A DNA stretch of 64,000 bases from an uncultured Collinsella sp. (GCA_959602645.1 CAUGTZ010000014.1:1-64000), one strand, 5' to 3'; numbered from the stretch's first letter, positions 25,393 to 34,157 are shown. Notes: generated by a model not told the origin, from the letters alone. Made by a program: numbers and translations.

Positions 25393-25452
25393 AAATACTT
25401 TTGTGTGGTAAAGCGCAATCAGTGTCGAAAGTATTTCTCAAGCGCCTATAAT
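25393..25452 (+). promoter_or_regulatory. ppc promoter with flanking inverted repeat
   Basis: TATAAT at 25447-25452 is a perfect -10 box. AAATACTTT (25393-25401) and its complement AAAGTATTT (25428-25436) bracket the expected -35 region, like an operator. The -35 itself is weak. Confidence 0.45.
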
Positions 25453-25496
25453 GAATACCGCATGTTACGTGCATAGAAGGAGGAATGGGAGGAAAC

Positions 25497-28310
25497 GTGG
25501 CTGAGAACCTAAGCAACCAGTCTGTACCCGAAGCCGCGGCGCGCGTCGCTGCCGTGGTCAACCGCCTCGTTAACCGAATCGGCTCGAATGCCGAGTCCAG
25601 GGAGCGTCTCGCCGAGATCGAGATCCCCGAGGAGCTGCGCGACAATCTGGCGCTGTTCTTGCGCCTGGAGCGCCGTGTGCTTAGCGAGTATGATCCCGAG
25701 ATCGCGGACCTGTTCGACAAGATTTTGACAGCCGAGATTGTGGTCAATGCCGGCAACCCCGGTACCTGCGCTGCCGACGAAGCCGTCGACGAGCAGGGCG
25801 TGCCCACCGCCGACGAGCCCACTGCCGTGGCATTTCGTGAGGTCGTCGATTTGATCGACAGCCTGCCGCTCGATAAGCAGCAGGTCATCGTTCGCGCCTT
25901 TACGAGCTTTTTCCATCTGGCAAACCTGTCGGAGGAGAACTACCGTGTGGCGCAGCTGCGCGAGCGCGAGGCCGGTGCGTCGACCGATACCGAGGTCGAT
26001 CCTGCCAACGAGCTTACCGTTGCCTATCACCAGCTGGTGAATGAGCTGGGTGTCGAGGGTGCCAACGAGCTGCTCGGCAAGCTCGAGTTCCACCCTGTCT
26101 TTACCGCACATCCCACCGAGGCCCGTCGTAAGGCCGTCGAGGGCAAGATCCGCCGTATCTCCAACCTGCTGGAGGAGCGTCCGCGTCTGGGCGGCTCCGA
26201 CCTGGTGGAGAACGAGCGCCATATGCTGCAGGAGATCGACGCCCTGGTGCGTACGAGTCCCATCGCGCTCAAGAAGCCCACGCCGGTCGAGGAAGCCGAT
26301 ACCATCATCGACATCTTCGATAACACGCTGTTCGACGTTATCCCCGTTATCTATCGTCGTTTTGACGATTGGGTGCTGGGCGACAAGGCCGGTACTGTGC
26401 CGCCGCTGTGCCCGGCGTTCTTCCATCCCGGCAGCTGGATCGGTTCCGACCGCGACGGTAACCCCAACGTCACCGCCAAGGTGAGCCGTGAGGTCGCCGC
26501 CAAGTACTTTACGCACATGGTGCTCAAGCTCGAGGACAAGTGCCGCCACATCGGCCGCAACCTCACGCTCGAGGCTACCTACAGCAAGCCGTCGGCCGAG
26601 CTCATTAACCTGTGGAACCATCAGGTCGAGATGAGCCCTCGTTACACGGCCCGCGCCGAGCTGATCTCCGAGCACGAGCCGCATCGCGCCGTCATGCTCG
26701 TCATGGCCGACCGCCTGAACGCCACCGTCCGTCGTATCACCGACACCATGTACCACAGCGCCGACGAGTTCCTGGATGACCTGCGCGTCGTCCAGCGTTC
26801 GCTGGCCGCCTGCGGTGCCGTCCGTGCTGCCTACGGCCCGGTCCAGACCATCATCTGGCAGGTCGAGTCCTTCGGCTTCCATATGGTCGAGATGGAGTTC
26901 CGTCAGCACTCCGTGGTGCATGCCCGCGCCCTTAAGGATATCCACGAGAACGGTATCCATGGCGACCTGCAGCCCATGACGCGCGAGGTCATCGATACCT
27001 TCCGCGCTATCGGCTCCATCCAAAAGCGCTACGGCAAGAAGATGGCGCACCGCTACATCATCTCGTTTACCAAGAGCGCTCAGCATGTGGCCGACGTCTT
27101 TGAGCTGGCGCACCTGTCCTTTGCACACGAGGAGGATGTCCCCGAGCTCGACGTGATCCCGTTGTTCGAGCAGCTCGAGGACCTCGAGGGCTGCGTCGAC
27201 GTGCTCGATCAGATGCTTACGCTGCCCGTGGTGCAAAAGCGCCTTGCCCAGACCAACCGCCGCATGGAGGTCATGCTGGGCTATTCCGACTCTTCCAAGG
27301 ATGCCGGTCCTACCACGGCCATGCTCGCGCTGCACTCCGCGCAGGAGCGCATCGCCAAGTGGGCAGAGAAGAACGATATCGACCTGGTGCTCATGCACGG
27401 TCGCGGCGGTGCCGTGGGCCGTGGCGGCGGCCCGGCCAACAAGGCCGTGCTGGCGCAGCCCAAGGGTTCGGTCAACTGCTTCTTTAAGCTCACCGAGCAG
27501 GGCGAGGTCATCTTTGCCCGTTACGGCAACCGCACGCTGGCTCAGCGCCATGTTGAGTCCGTTGCCGCCGCAACGCTTTTGCAGTCGGCTCCGAGCGTCG
27601 AGAAGACCAACACCGAGACCACGCAGAAGTTCTGGGATATGGCCGAGAAGCTCAACGCAGTAAGCCATGAGCGCTATCTGGACCTGCTGAACACTGAGGA
27701 CTTTACACCGTGGTTCTCGACCGTGACGCCGCTGACCGAGGTCGGTCTGCTGCCGATTGGCTCGCGCCCGGCCAAGCGCGGTCTGGGTGCCAAGTCGCTC
27801 GACGACCTGCGTACCATTCCGTGGATCTTCAGCTGGAGCCAGGCGCGCATTAACCTGGCCGCTTGGTACGGCCTGGGCACCGCCTGCGAGCAGTTTGGCG
27901 ACCTTGACCAGCTCAAGGCTGCCTACCAAGAGTGGCCGTTCTTCCGCACCTTTATCGACAACATCGAGATGTCGATCGCCAAGACCGACCAGCGCATCGC
28001 CAAGATGTACCTGCACCTGGGCGATCGCCAGGATTTGTCCGAGAAGGTCTTCACCGAGATGCTGCTCACGCGTAAGTGGGTCCTTGCCATCGTCGGTGAC
28101 GAATGGCCGCTGCAGCGCCGCCGTGTGCTCGGCTGCGCCGTCCGTGTGCGTAATCCCTACGTCGACGCCCTGTCCATCGCTCAGGTCCGCGCCCTTCGCG
28201 AGGTGCGTATGAACCAGGACGAGATGGCAGAGGAGAAGAAGGCCGAGTACATGAGCCTGATTCTTTCGACTGTGACCGGCGTCTCGGCAGGATTGCAGAA
28301 CACGGGGTAA
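25497..28310 (+). CDS. ppc: Phosphoenolpyruvate carboxylase
   Basis: A 937-residue enzyme that carboxylates PEP to oxaloacetate, feeding the reductive branch of central metabolism. Catalytic motifs are FHPVFTAHPTEARRK (active-site His), GSDRDGNPNVT, GYSDSSKDAGPTTA and GRGGAVGRGGGP. The C-terminal NTG after the last Leu/Gln residues is the family ending. GTG 25497 with GGGAGG four bases upstream is preferred. ATG 25485 is directly abutted by AAGGAGGA, which leaves no spacing. A large palindromic element follows the stop by 21 bases. Confidence 0.95.
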   Translation: MAENLSNQSVPEAAARVAAVVNRLVNRIGSNAESRERLAEIEIPEELRDNLALFLRLERRVLSEYDPEIADLFDKILTAEIVVNAGNPGTCAADEAVDEQGVPTADEPTAVAFREVVDLIDSLPLDKQQVIVRAFTSFFHLANLSEENYRVAQLREREAGASTDTEVDPANELTVAYHQLVNELGVEGANELLGKLEFHPVFTAHPTEARRKAVEGKIRRISNLLEERPRLGGSDLVENERHMLQEIDALVRTSPIALKKPTPVEEADTIIDIFDNTLFDVIPVIYRRFDDWVLGDKAGTVPPLCPAFFHPGSWIGSDRDGNPNVTAKVSREVAAKYFTHMVLKLEDKCRHIGRNLTLEATYSKPSAELINLWNHQVEMSPRYTARAELISEHEPHRAVMLVMADRLNATVRRITDTMYHSADEFLDDLRVVQRSLAACGAVRAAYGPVQTIIWQVESFGFHMVEMEFRQHSVVHARALKDIHENGIHGDLQPMTREVIDTFRAIGSIQKRYGKKMAHRYIISFTKSAQHVADVFELAHLSFAHEEDVPELDVIPLFEQLEDLEGCVDVLDQMLTLPVVQKRLAQTNRRMEVMLGYSDSSKDAGPTTAMLALHSAQERIAKWAEKNDIDLVLMHGRGGAVGRGGGPANKAVLAQPKGSVNCFFKLTEQGEVIFARYGNRTLAQRHVESVAAATLLQSAPSVEKTNTETTQKFWDMAEKLNAVSHERYLDLLNTEDFTPWFSTVTPLTEVGLLPIGSRPAKRGLGAKSLDDLRTIPWIFSWSQARINLAAWYGLGTACEQFGDLDQLKAAYQEWPFFRTFIDNIEMSIAKTDQRIAKMYLHLGDRQDLSEKVFTEMLLTRKWVLAIVGDEWPLQRRRVLGCAVRVRNPYVDALSIAQVRALREVRMNQDEMAEEKKAEYMSLILSTVTGVSAGLQNTG

Positions 28311-28331
28311 TCGATAGCCCTGTAGTCGTCC

Positions 28332-28458
28332 GGGCCCGCCATCAGCTTACTTTTAGGCACGTCCTCGGACATGCAAGAAGCCCTCGCTGCGCACTTCGTG
28401 CGGCGAGGGCTTCTTGCGTCCTGCGGAGTGTGCCTAAAAGTAAGCTGATGGCGGGCCC
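28332..28458. repeat. Cloverleaf-like palindromic element, copy 1
   Basis: A perfect 29-bp stem (28332-28360 with 28430-28458) closes a 69-base loop. The loop holds GTCCTCGGAC, a 14-bp hairpin (CAAGAAGCCCTCGC with GCGAGGGCTTCTTG) and TCCTGCGGA, each self-complementary. The loop core is shared with the element at 30874, but the outer stem sequence is not. It sits 21 bases after the ppc stop and may act as a 3'-end structure. Confidence 0.85.
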
Positions 28459-28793
28459 TACGATGTCCGGTCTTCGGTGGATTACTGGCTGGGGAAAGAT
28501 AGCGCGCTTCGCGCACTTTGATGGGGCTTCGTGCTGCGGAATGCATTCAGAGGGAAACCCGTCGGGTCCCTTCGTCCTCGGTCTTCGGGGATTGGGGCTG
28601 AAGAGAATTAGGCGCGCTTCTCGCCTTACGACTGTGGCGGCCGCGGTCCTGTTTGGGATCGCGGTCGTTTTGTTGTGGGTCAAATATGAACGTTGTGTTA
28701 ATGAGTCGGTGGACGGTGGTGTTTTTCGGTGAGCGGCGTATCCTTCCAACGGTTTGACTAGTGTGTCAGTTGAAAGGAAGAGGGCGCTCGTCA
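28459..28793 (+). other. Gene-free region before larA
   Basis: I see no convincing gene in these 335 bases. A 100-codon frame overlapping the palindrome has no ribosome site and is rejected. The region should contain the larA promoter. No strong -10/-35 pair was found, and the only clear signal is GGAAGAGGG (28776-28784), the likely larA ribosome site. Confidence 0.5.
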
Positions 28794-30071
28794 ATGTTTG
28801 AATGTGAACTACCGTTTGACCACAAGACGTTACATCTGGAGCTCGAGGACAAGAACTTCGCGGGTGTGATGGAAGGTCATCAAAACGAGTTTAAGACTAC
28901 GAAATCGCAGGAAGAGCTGGTAGAGGAGTCGCTTGCCAACCCTTATGGCTCGCCTTCGCTCGAGGAGCTTTGTGCTGGCAAAAAGGATATCGTCATTATT
29001 AGCTCCGATCATACGCGCCCCGTTCCCTCGCGTGTGACGATGCCTATTCTGCTGCATCACATTCATGCCGCTGCGCCCGAGGCTCGTGTGCGTATTCTGG
29101 TTGCTACGGGTATGCACCGTCCGTCGACGCACGAGGAACTCGTCAACAAGTATGGCGAGGAGATCGTTGCCAACGAGGAAATCGTCATGCACGTCGCGAC
29201 TGACGACAGTATGATGAAAAAGATCGGCACCCTGCCTTCTGGTGGCGAGTGCATCATCAACAAGATCGCTGCCGATTGCGATCTGCTGCTTGCCGAGGGC
29301 TTCATTGAGCCGCACTTCTTTGCCGGTTTCTCTGGTAGCCGCAAGTCCGTCCTGCCCGGCATCGCCAGCTACAAGACCATCATGTACAACCACAACGGTC
29401 AGTTTGTGAACGATTCCCACTCGCGTGCCGGCAACCTGTGCCACAACCACGTGAGTGAGGACATGTTTGCCGCCGCCGAGATGGCTCACCTTGCCTTTGT
29501 GCTTAACGTTGTGCTCAACGGCAAGCACGAGGTCATCGGCTCCTTTGCCGGCGACATCCACAAGGCGCACGAGGCCGGCTGCGAGTTCGTGAAGAGCCTT
29601 GCCGGCGTTGAGCCCGTCGAGTGCGAGATCGCCATTACCACCAACGGCGGCTACCCGCTCGATCAGAACATCTACCAGGCCGTGAAGGGCATGTGCGCTG
29701 CCGAGGCCACGCTTCCCGAGGGCGGCGTGATCATCGACGTCGCCGGTTGTGCCGACGGTCACGGTGGCGAGGGCTTCTATCACAACATCGCCGACAACGA
29801 TCCGGCGGAGTTTGAGCGCGCCTGCATCGATCGTCCCAAGGACGAGACCCTGCCCGATCAGTGGACGAGCCAGATCTTTGCCCGCATCCTGGCGCATCAC
29901 CCCGTGATCATGGTCACCGACCTGTGCGATCACCAGATGCTCAAGGATATGCACATGACGCCGGTCAACACTATCGAGGAGGCGCTCAAGCTCGCCTTTG
30001 AGATGAAGGGTGCCGATGCCAAGGTTGCCGTTATTCCCGATGGCCTGGGCGTTGTCGTCGCGCAGCACTAG
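28794..30071 (+). CDS. larA: Nickel-dependent lactate racemase LarA
   Basis: A 425-residue enzyme that interconverts D- and L-lactate using a nickel-pincer nucleotide cofactor. The key residues fall at the same positions as in Lactiplantibacillus plantarum LarA: His108 (ATGMHRP) and His174 (EPHFFAGF) as acid/base residues, Lys184 (GSRKS) as the cofactor attachment, and His200 (MYNH) as nickel ligand. The family motif SSDHTRP is present. ATG 28794 follows GGAAGAGGG. The LarD-like channel follows after 49 bases, and the cofactor genes larB and larC lie on the opposite strand. Other LarA-family members act on other 2-hydroxyacids, so lactate is inferred from the context. Confidence 0.93.
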   Translation: MFECELPFDHKTLHLELEDKNFAGVMEGHQNEFKTTKSQEELVEESLANPYGSPSLEELCAGKKDIVIISSDHTRPVPSRVTMPILLHHIHAAAPEARVRILVATGMHRPSTHEELVNKYGEEIVANEEIVMHVATDDSMMKKIGTLPSGGECIINKIAADCDLLLAEGFIEPHFFAGFSGSRKSVLPGIASYKTIMYNHNGQFVNDSHSRAGNLCHNHVSEDMFAAAEMAHLAFVLNVVLNGKHEVIGSFAGDIHKAHEAGCEFVKSLAGVEPVECEIAITTNGGYPLDQNIYQAVKGMCAAEATLPEGGVIIDVAGCADGHGGEGFYHNIADNDPAEFERACIDRPKDETLPDQWTSQIFARILAHHPVIMVTDLCDHQMLKDMHMTPVNTIEEALKLAFEMKGADAKVAVIPDGLGVVVAQH

Positions 30072-30120
30072 CACGCGGCCTAAACGAATCGTTTTTAACT
30101 GACAAGAAAGATAAGGTTTT

Positions 30121-30852
30121 ATGCTTACCAAACTCCTCTGCGAATTCGGCGCAACTGCCCTCATGATCATCTTTGGCGTGGGCGTGCACTGCGATACCGT
30201 GCTCAAGGGCACTAAGTATCAGGGCTCCGGCCATATGTTTGCCATCACCACCTGGTCTTTTGGCATCTCGGTCTGCCTGTTTGTCTTTGGCGGCGCCGTG
30301 TGCATGAACCCCGCCATGGTGCTTGCCCAGTGCATCGTCGGCTTGGTGCCGTGGGGCAGCTGCATCCCCTTCATGATTGCCGATATGCTCGGCGGCTTTG
30401 TGGGTGCCGTAATCGCCTGGTTTATGTATGCCGATGAGTTCAAGGCTTCCGAGGGCGTCGTCGACCCCATTGCCCAGCGCAACATTTTCTCGACCAACCC
30501 CACCACCGAGGGTACGAACTATGCCCGTAACTTCTTCTGCGAGGCTATCTGCACCTTCGTGTTCATCAGCGCCATCCTTGCTGCCGCTAGCCGCGCCGGC
30601 GAGAACGTTCTGATGCTCGCCATCTGCGTTGGCCTGATCGTTTGGGCCGTTGGCATGGGCATGGGCGGCATCACTGGCTTCGCCATGAACCAGGCCCGTG
30701 ACCTTGGTCCTCGCATGGCCTATCAGGTGCTGCCGATCAAGAACAAGGCCGACAACAACTGGAAGTATGGCCTGCTTGTTCCTGGCATCGCGCCGTTTGT
30801 CGGTGCTATTGTGGCCGCGCTGTTTGTGCATGGTTTCTTGGGCATGTTCTAG
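30121..30852 (+). CDS. larD: Aquaglyceroporin-family channel, LarD-like
   Basis: A 243-residue MIP-family protein with six hydrophobic segments and two half-helix motifs. The first is canonical (CMNPAM). The second is MNQARD in place of NPARD, so the proline is replaced. In L. plantarum the lar operon encodes LarD, a lactic-acid channel of this family. Position directly after larA supports that role here. Glycerol or water transport cannot be excluded from sequence. Confidence 0.85.
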   Translation: MLTKLLCEFGATALMIIFGVGVHCDTVLKGTKYQGSGHMFAITTWSFGISVCLFVFGGAVCMNPAMVLAQCIVGLVPWGSCIPFMIADMLGGFVGAVIAWFMYADEFKASEGVVDPIAQRNIFSTNPTTEGTNYARNFFCEAICTFVFISAILAAASRAGENVLMLAICVGLIVWAVGMGMGGITGFAMNQARDLGPRMAYQVLPIKNKADNNWKYGLLVPGIAPFVGAIVAALFVHGFLGMF

Positions 30853-30873
30853 TCCAAGGCTACATAGTTGTCC

Positions 30874-30998
30874 GCTGGCCGCATGGGGTAACTTCCCAGC
30901 GCGTCCTCGGACATGAAAGAACCCCCGCTGCGCACTTCGTGCGGCGGGGGTTCTTTCGTCCTGCGGAATGCGCTGGGAAGTTACCCCATGCGGCCAGC
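30874..30998. repeat. Cloverleaf-like palindromic element, copy 2
   Basis: A perfect 29-bp stem (30874-30902 with 30970-30998) closes a 67-base loop. The loop begins GTCCTCGGACATG and ends CGTCCTGCGGAAT, as in the element at 28332. The central hairpin (AAAGAACCCCCGC with GCGGGGGTTCTTT) differs from copy 1 but keeps full pairing. It begins 22 bases after the larD stop. The bases 30999-31154 beyond it hold nothing recognisable. Confidence 0.85.
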
Positions 30999-31154
30999 TG
31001 CGGGATCTTAGTCGCGTTGGAACAAGCAACCCAACATATATATCTGAATATGGATGGGAGGGGCGCTTTGTTTTTGGGTGCCCTTACAAGAAAACGTGAC
31101 TTGGGGAAGGGATGGGCGCTTTGCTGGGATGGCGCTTTGGGATGGGGGGCTTAC

Positions 31155-31694
31155 TTAGCTGAAGAGGGGCTGTATGGCTGATAGGTAGTCTTTGGCTACT
31201 TCGGCCCTATCTGCTTGGAAGTTGTGCCAGGCCCACCATTGGACCATTCCTACGAAGCTTGAGGCTATGTGGTGTAGTAGGAAGCTTCGGTCCATGGTGG
31301 CGGCGGGGCCGTTTGGGTCGGTGGGGACGGTTTCGGCTGCTCGTGACATGATGGTCTTGCGTAAGCAGTCGGCGAAGACGCGTGAGCCGGCGCCGGCTAC
31401 GAGGGCTCGTACGCCCTGGCGGCGTTCCCAGAGGTTGTTGAGGATATGCTCGACTTGTACGAGCGGATCATCGAGCGGTGTGCCATCGTCGTCGAGGGCG
31501 TGGGTGCAGATGTCGCTCACGAGTTCGGACAGTAGGTCATCTTTGCTCTTGAAGAGGCCGTAGAACGTGGCCCGACCCACATGGGCGCGAGCGATGATGT
31601 CGCCGACGGTGATCTTGCCGTAGTCCTCCTCGCGAAGGAGCTCGGAGAATGCTGCAACGATGGCGGCGCGGCTTTTTTCCTTGCGGGCATCCAT
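31155..31694 (-). CDS. TetR-family transcriptional regulator
   Basis: A 179-residue regulator. The N-terminal helix-turn-helix contains TVGDIIARAHVGRATFYGLF, followed by a helical ligand domain (residues about 60-179). Its ATG lies two bases after the larC stop, so it is translationally coupled to the larB-larC unit. It is a good candidate to control the lar genes, for instance at the palindrome at 33452-33485. In L. plantarum the lar regulator LarR is of a different (Crp/Fnr) type, so this would be a different control scheme. Confidence 0.88.
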   Translation of the reverse strand: MDARKEKSRAAIVAAFSELLREEDYGKITVGDIIARAHVGRATFYGLFKSKDDLLSELVSDICTHALDDDGTPLDDPLVQVEHILNNLWERRQGVRALVAGAGSRVFADCLRKTIMSRAAETVPTDPNGPAATMDRSFLLHHIASSFVGMVQWWAWHNFQADRAEVAKDYLSAIQPLFS

Positions 31695-31696
31695 GG

Positions 31697-32614
31697 CTAT
31701 GCGTCCGCGTGAACGAGCAGGCAGCGGAGCGTGCCGGAGCAGCCCTCGTAAGGGCGCTTGCCGGCGCCGTAGCCGACGGCCTCGATGTGGTAACGGACCG
31801 GCAGGTGCTCGGACGTGCGCAGTGCGGCGACGACGGCAGCGCCCGTGGGCGTCACGAGCTCACCAGCGACCGGTGCAGGCGTGAGGGCGATATTGCCCGC
31901 CTGACACAGGTTGACGACAGCGGGGACGGGAATGGGCATAAGGCCGTGGGCGCAACGGATGGTTCCGTGGCCCTCGGAGAGCGACTCGACCACGATATCC
32001 TCAATACCCAGATCGTCGAGGCAGATGGCAACGGAGCAGACGTCGACGACGGAGTCGACGGCGCCCACCTCATGAAACAGGACGGTGTCGGGCGTTTTGC
32101 CGTGAGCCTTTGCCTCGGCATCAGCGAGTACGGAAAAAATGGCGAGGGCGCGACGCTTGGCGCCATCGCTTAGCTGCGAGCCATCGATGATGGCGGTGAC
32201 GTCCGCCAAAGAACGGTGGTGATGGCCGTGGGCGTGATGGTGACCCTCGTGGCCATGACCGTGGGCCTCATGGTCATGCTCGTGGCAGTGCTCGTGCTCG
32301 TGCTCGCCATGATCATGATGGTGGTGCTCATGCTCGTGTGTGTGCTCGGCAGCCGCTTTGTTGCCGTAGAGCCAGGCCATATCGTGATCGTGGTTCTCGA
32401 GTTCCTCTGCAAGCTGGACGTCAAAGTCGCAGGCGTCGATGCCATGCTTGCTTACGCGTGTGACGGCGATCGTAAAGCCGTCGACCGGCAGCGTGGCGAG
32501 CTGCTCGCGCAGGTGCTCCTCGCTGGCGCCTAGGTCGAGCAGGGCCGCGACGGTCATATCGCCGCTGATGCCCGAGGTGCCGTCGATGATAAGCGTGTGC
32601 TGATGATTGGACAT
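31697..32614 (-). CDS. larC: LarC-like nickel insertase, N-terminal domain only
   Basis: A 305-residue protein of the LarC family, which inserts nickel into the pincer nucleotide. It has the N-terminal motif DGTSGISGDM, and later LFHEVGAVDS and PTGAAVVAAL. Residues about 90-135 are a His-rich stretch (for example HEHEHHHHDHGEHEHEH), probably nickel-binding. It stops after GYGAGKRPYEG, where full-length LarC proteins continue into the LarC2 domain, which binds CTP and nickel. No frame after the stop supplies that domain, because the TetR gene begins at once. The ribosome site AAGGAG before ATG 32614 fixes the start. Confidence 0.88.
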   Translation of the reverse strand: MSNHQHTLIIDGTSGISGDMTVAALLDLGASEEHLREQLATLPVDGFTIAVTRVSKHGIDACDFDVQLAEELENHDHDMAWLYGNKAAAEHTHEHEHHHHDHGEHEHEHCHEHDHEAHGHGHEGHHHAHGHHHRSLADVTAIIDGSQLSDGAKRRALAIFSVLADAEAKAHGKTPDTVLFHEVGAVDSVVDVCSVAICLDDLGIEDIVVESLSEGHGTIRCAHGLMPIPVPAVVNLCQAGNIALTPAPVAGELVTPTGAAVVAALRTSEHLPVRYHIEAVGYGAGKRPYEGCSGTLRCLLVHADA

Positions 32615-32624
32615 GGAATGCTCC

Positions 32625-33407
32625 TTAACGGGCGCAGGGCGTGCCGGCGCCCAGATGATTGATAAGACTTGCCTGGTAGGCGGCACCAAAGCCGTTGTCG
32701 ATGTTGACGACCGAAACGCCGCTGGCGCAGGAGTTGAGCATGGCGAGCAGCGCGGCTACGCCACCAAAGCTCGCGCCGTAACCCACGCTGGTGGGAACGG
32801 CTATGACCGGACAGCTTACCAGGCCGCCGACAACGCTCGCCAGTGCGCCCTCCATGCCGGCGATGGCGATGACCACCTGCGCCTGAGCAAGCTCCTCGGC
32901 ATGCGCGAGTAGGCGGTGCAGGCCGGCGACACCTACGTCGTAGAGGCGGTCGACCTCGTTGCCATAGAACTCGGCCGTCAACGCGGCTTCTTCGGCGACG
33001 GGCAGGTCGCTCGTGCCGGCGCAGGCGACGACGATGCGTCCGTTGCCGGTGGGGGAGGGCTTGCCGCCCACGAGGGCGAGCTGGGCGTCCGGGACATATC
33101 CCAGGTCGATGCCGTTGCCGAGAAGCTCAGCGGTGCGCGCGGCTTTTTCGGCATCCAAGCGCGTGACCAGGATGCGCTCCTGGCCGGCATCGCGCAGTGC
33201 TTCGATAATGGCGGCAATCTGATCGGCGGTTTTACCGGCCCCGTAGACAACCTCGCCGGCTCCCTGGCGCACCCCGCGCGAAAGATCGAGCTGCGCAAAG
33301 CCCAAATCGGCGGTCGGAGCCGTCTGGATGCGCGTGAGGGCGTCGGCAGGGGTGACTGCTCCGCCGGCAACATCGCTCAGCAATTGCTCAAGATCTCGCT
33401 TATCCAT
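32625..33407 (-). CDS. larB: LarB, pyridinium-3,5-biscarboxylic acid mononucleotide synthase
   Basis: A 260-residue enzyme that carboxylates and hydrolyses nicotinic acid adenine dinucleotide, the first step of nickel-pincer cofactor synthesis. The N-terminal half holds VVYGAGKT. The C-terminal half is PurE-like, with IAIAGMEGALASVVGGL and TSVGYGASFGG. GAAGGGAAC before ATG 33407 sets the start. larC follows after 10 bases. The third cofactor gene, larE (sulfur transfer), is not in the window. Confidence 0.92.
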   Translation of the reverse strand: MDKRDLEQLLSDVAGGAVTPADALTRIQTAPTADLGFAQLDLSRGVRQGAGEVVYGAGKTADQIAAIIEALRDAGQERILVTRLDAEKAARTAELLGNGIDLGYVPDAQLALVGGKPSPTGNGRIVVACAGTSDLPVAEEAALTAEFYGNEVDRLYDVGVAGLHRLLAHAEELAQAQVVIAIAGMEGALASVVGGLVSCPVIAVPTSVGYGASFGGVAALLAMLNSCASGVSVVNIDNGFGAAYQASLINHLGAGTPCAR

Positions 33408-33451
33408 ATATGTTCCCTTCGACGGCGCAAAGTCTAGCACTCAAAGGGTAT

Positions 33452-33485
33452 GTTTCCGAACACTAAGACAAAATTGTTCGGAAAC
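33452..33485. promoter_or_regulatory. Palindromic operator candidate upstream of larB
   Basis: GTTTCCGAACA (33452-33462) and its exact complement TGTTCGGAAAC (33475-33485) are separated by 12 bases. The site is 45 bases upstream of the larB start, where a regulator of the lar genes could bind. Confidence 0.5.
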
Positions 33486-33521
33486 TATAGGACAGACTGA
33501 TTCACTTGTTAGATGGATTGA

Positions 33522-34157
33522 CTAGTCGCGCAGGATGATGTCCATGGCGAGCATCAGGTTGCGTTCGTCGATGGCAAACGGGGCCGCCTCGCGCGTCTTG
33601 GGCTTGGCGCAAAACGCGATGCCCGTGCCCGCGGCCTGAATCATGGGGATGTCGTTGGCGCCGTCGCCGATCGCGACCGTGTGGGCCATATCGACGCCGC
33701 ACTCAACTGCCCAATCTAGCAGCTGGATGAGCTTGGACTCCTTGGTCACGATGTCGGCCGCCAGCTTGCCGGTGAGCTTGCCGTCCACGACTTCCAGGCG
33801 GTTGGCCAGGCAAAAATCGATGCCCGCGGCGGCCACGATCTTGTCGGCGACCTCGTGAAAGCCGCCGCTTACCACGCCGACCTTCCAGCCCTTGCTGTGC
33901 GCTGAGCGCACAAGCTCCAACGCGCCGGGGGTAAATGTCACGCGCTCAAAGGTGCGCTCGAACACGCTCTCGTCCAGGCCGGCGAGCAGCCCCACGCGCT
34001 CCTCGAGCGCCTGCTTAAAGTCAAGCTCGCCGCGCATGGCGCGTTCGGTGATCTGTGCCACCTGCTCGCCCACGCCGGCCTCTTCGCCCAACAGGTCGAT
34101 GACCTCCTGGTTGATGAGCGTGGAGTCGATATCCATAACGATGAGGCGTGCAGTCAT
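33522..34157 (-). CDS. serB: Phosphoserine phosphatase SerB
   Basis: A 211-residue HAD-family phosphatase that completes serine synthesis. Motif I is MDIDSTLI (nucleophile Asp), motif II is VVSGGF, and motif III/IV is AIGDGANDIPM. The cap region contains LDFKQALEERVGLLAGL. ATG 34157 is chosen with GGAAAGG upstream. There is no N-terminal ACT domain, as in short SerB forms. It is convergent with nothing on its left (larB faces the same way) and divergent from aspS. Confidence 0.92.
   Translation of the reverse strand: MTARLIVMDIDSTLINQEVIDLLGEEAGVGEQVAQITERAMRGELDFKQALEERVGLLAGLDESVFERTFERVTFTPGALELVRSAHSKGWKVGVVSGGFHEVADKIVAAAGIDFCLANRLEVVDGKLTGKLAADIVTKESKLIQLLDWAVECGVDMAHTVAIGDGANDIPMIQAAGTGIAFCAKPKTREAAPFAIDERNLMLAMDIILRD

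Noticed and set aside
28430..28732. 100-codon plus-strand frame with a hydrophobic stretch before larA
   Set aside because: It begins inside the right arm of the palindromic element, has no ribosome site and shows no recognisable family.
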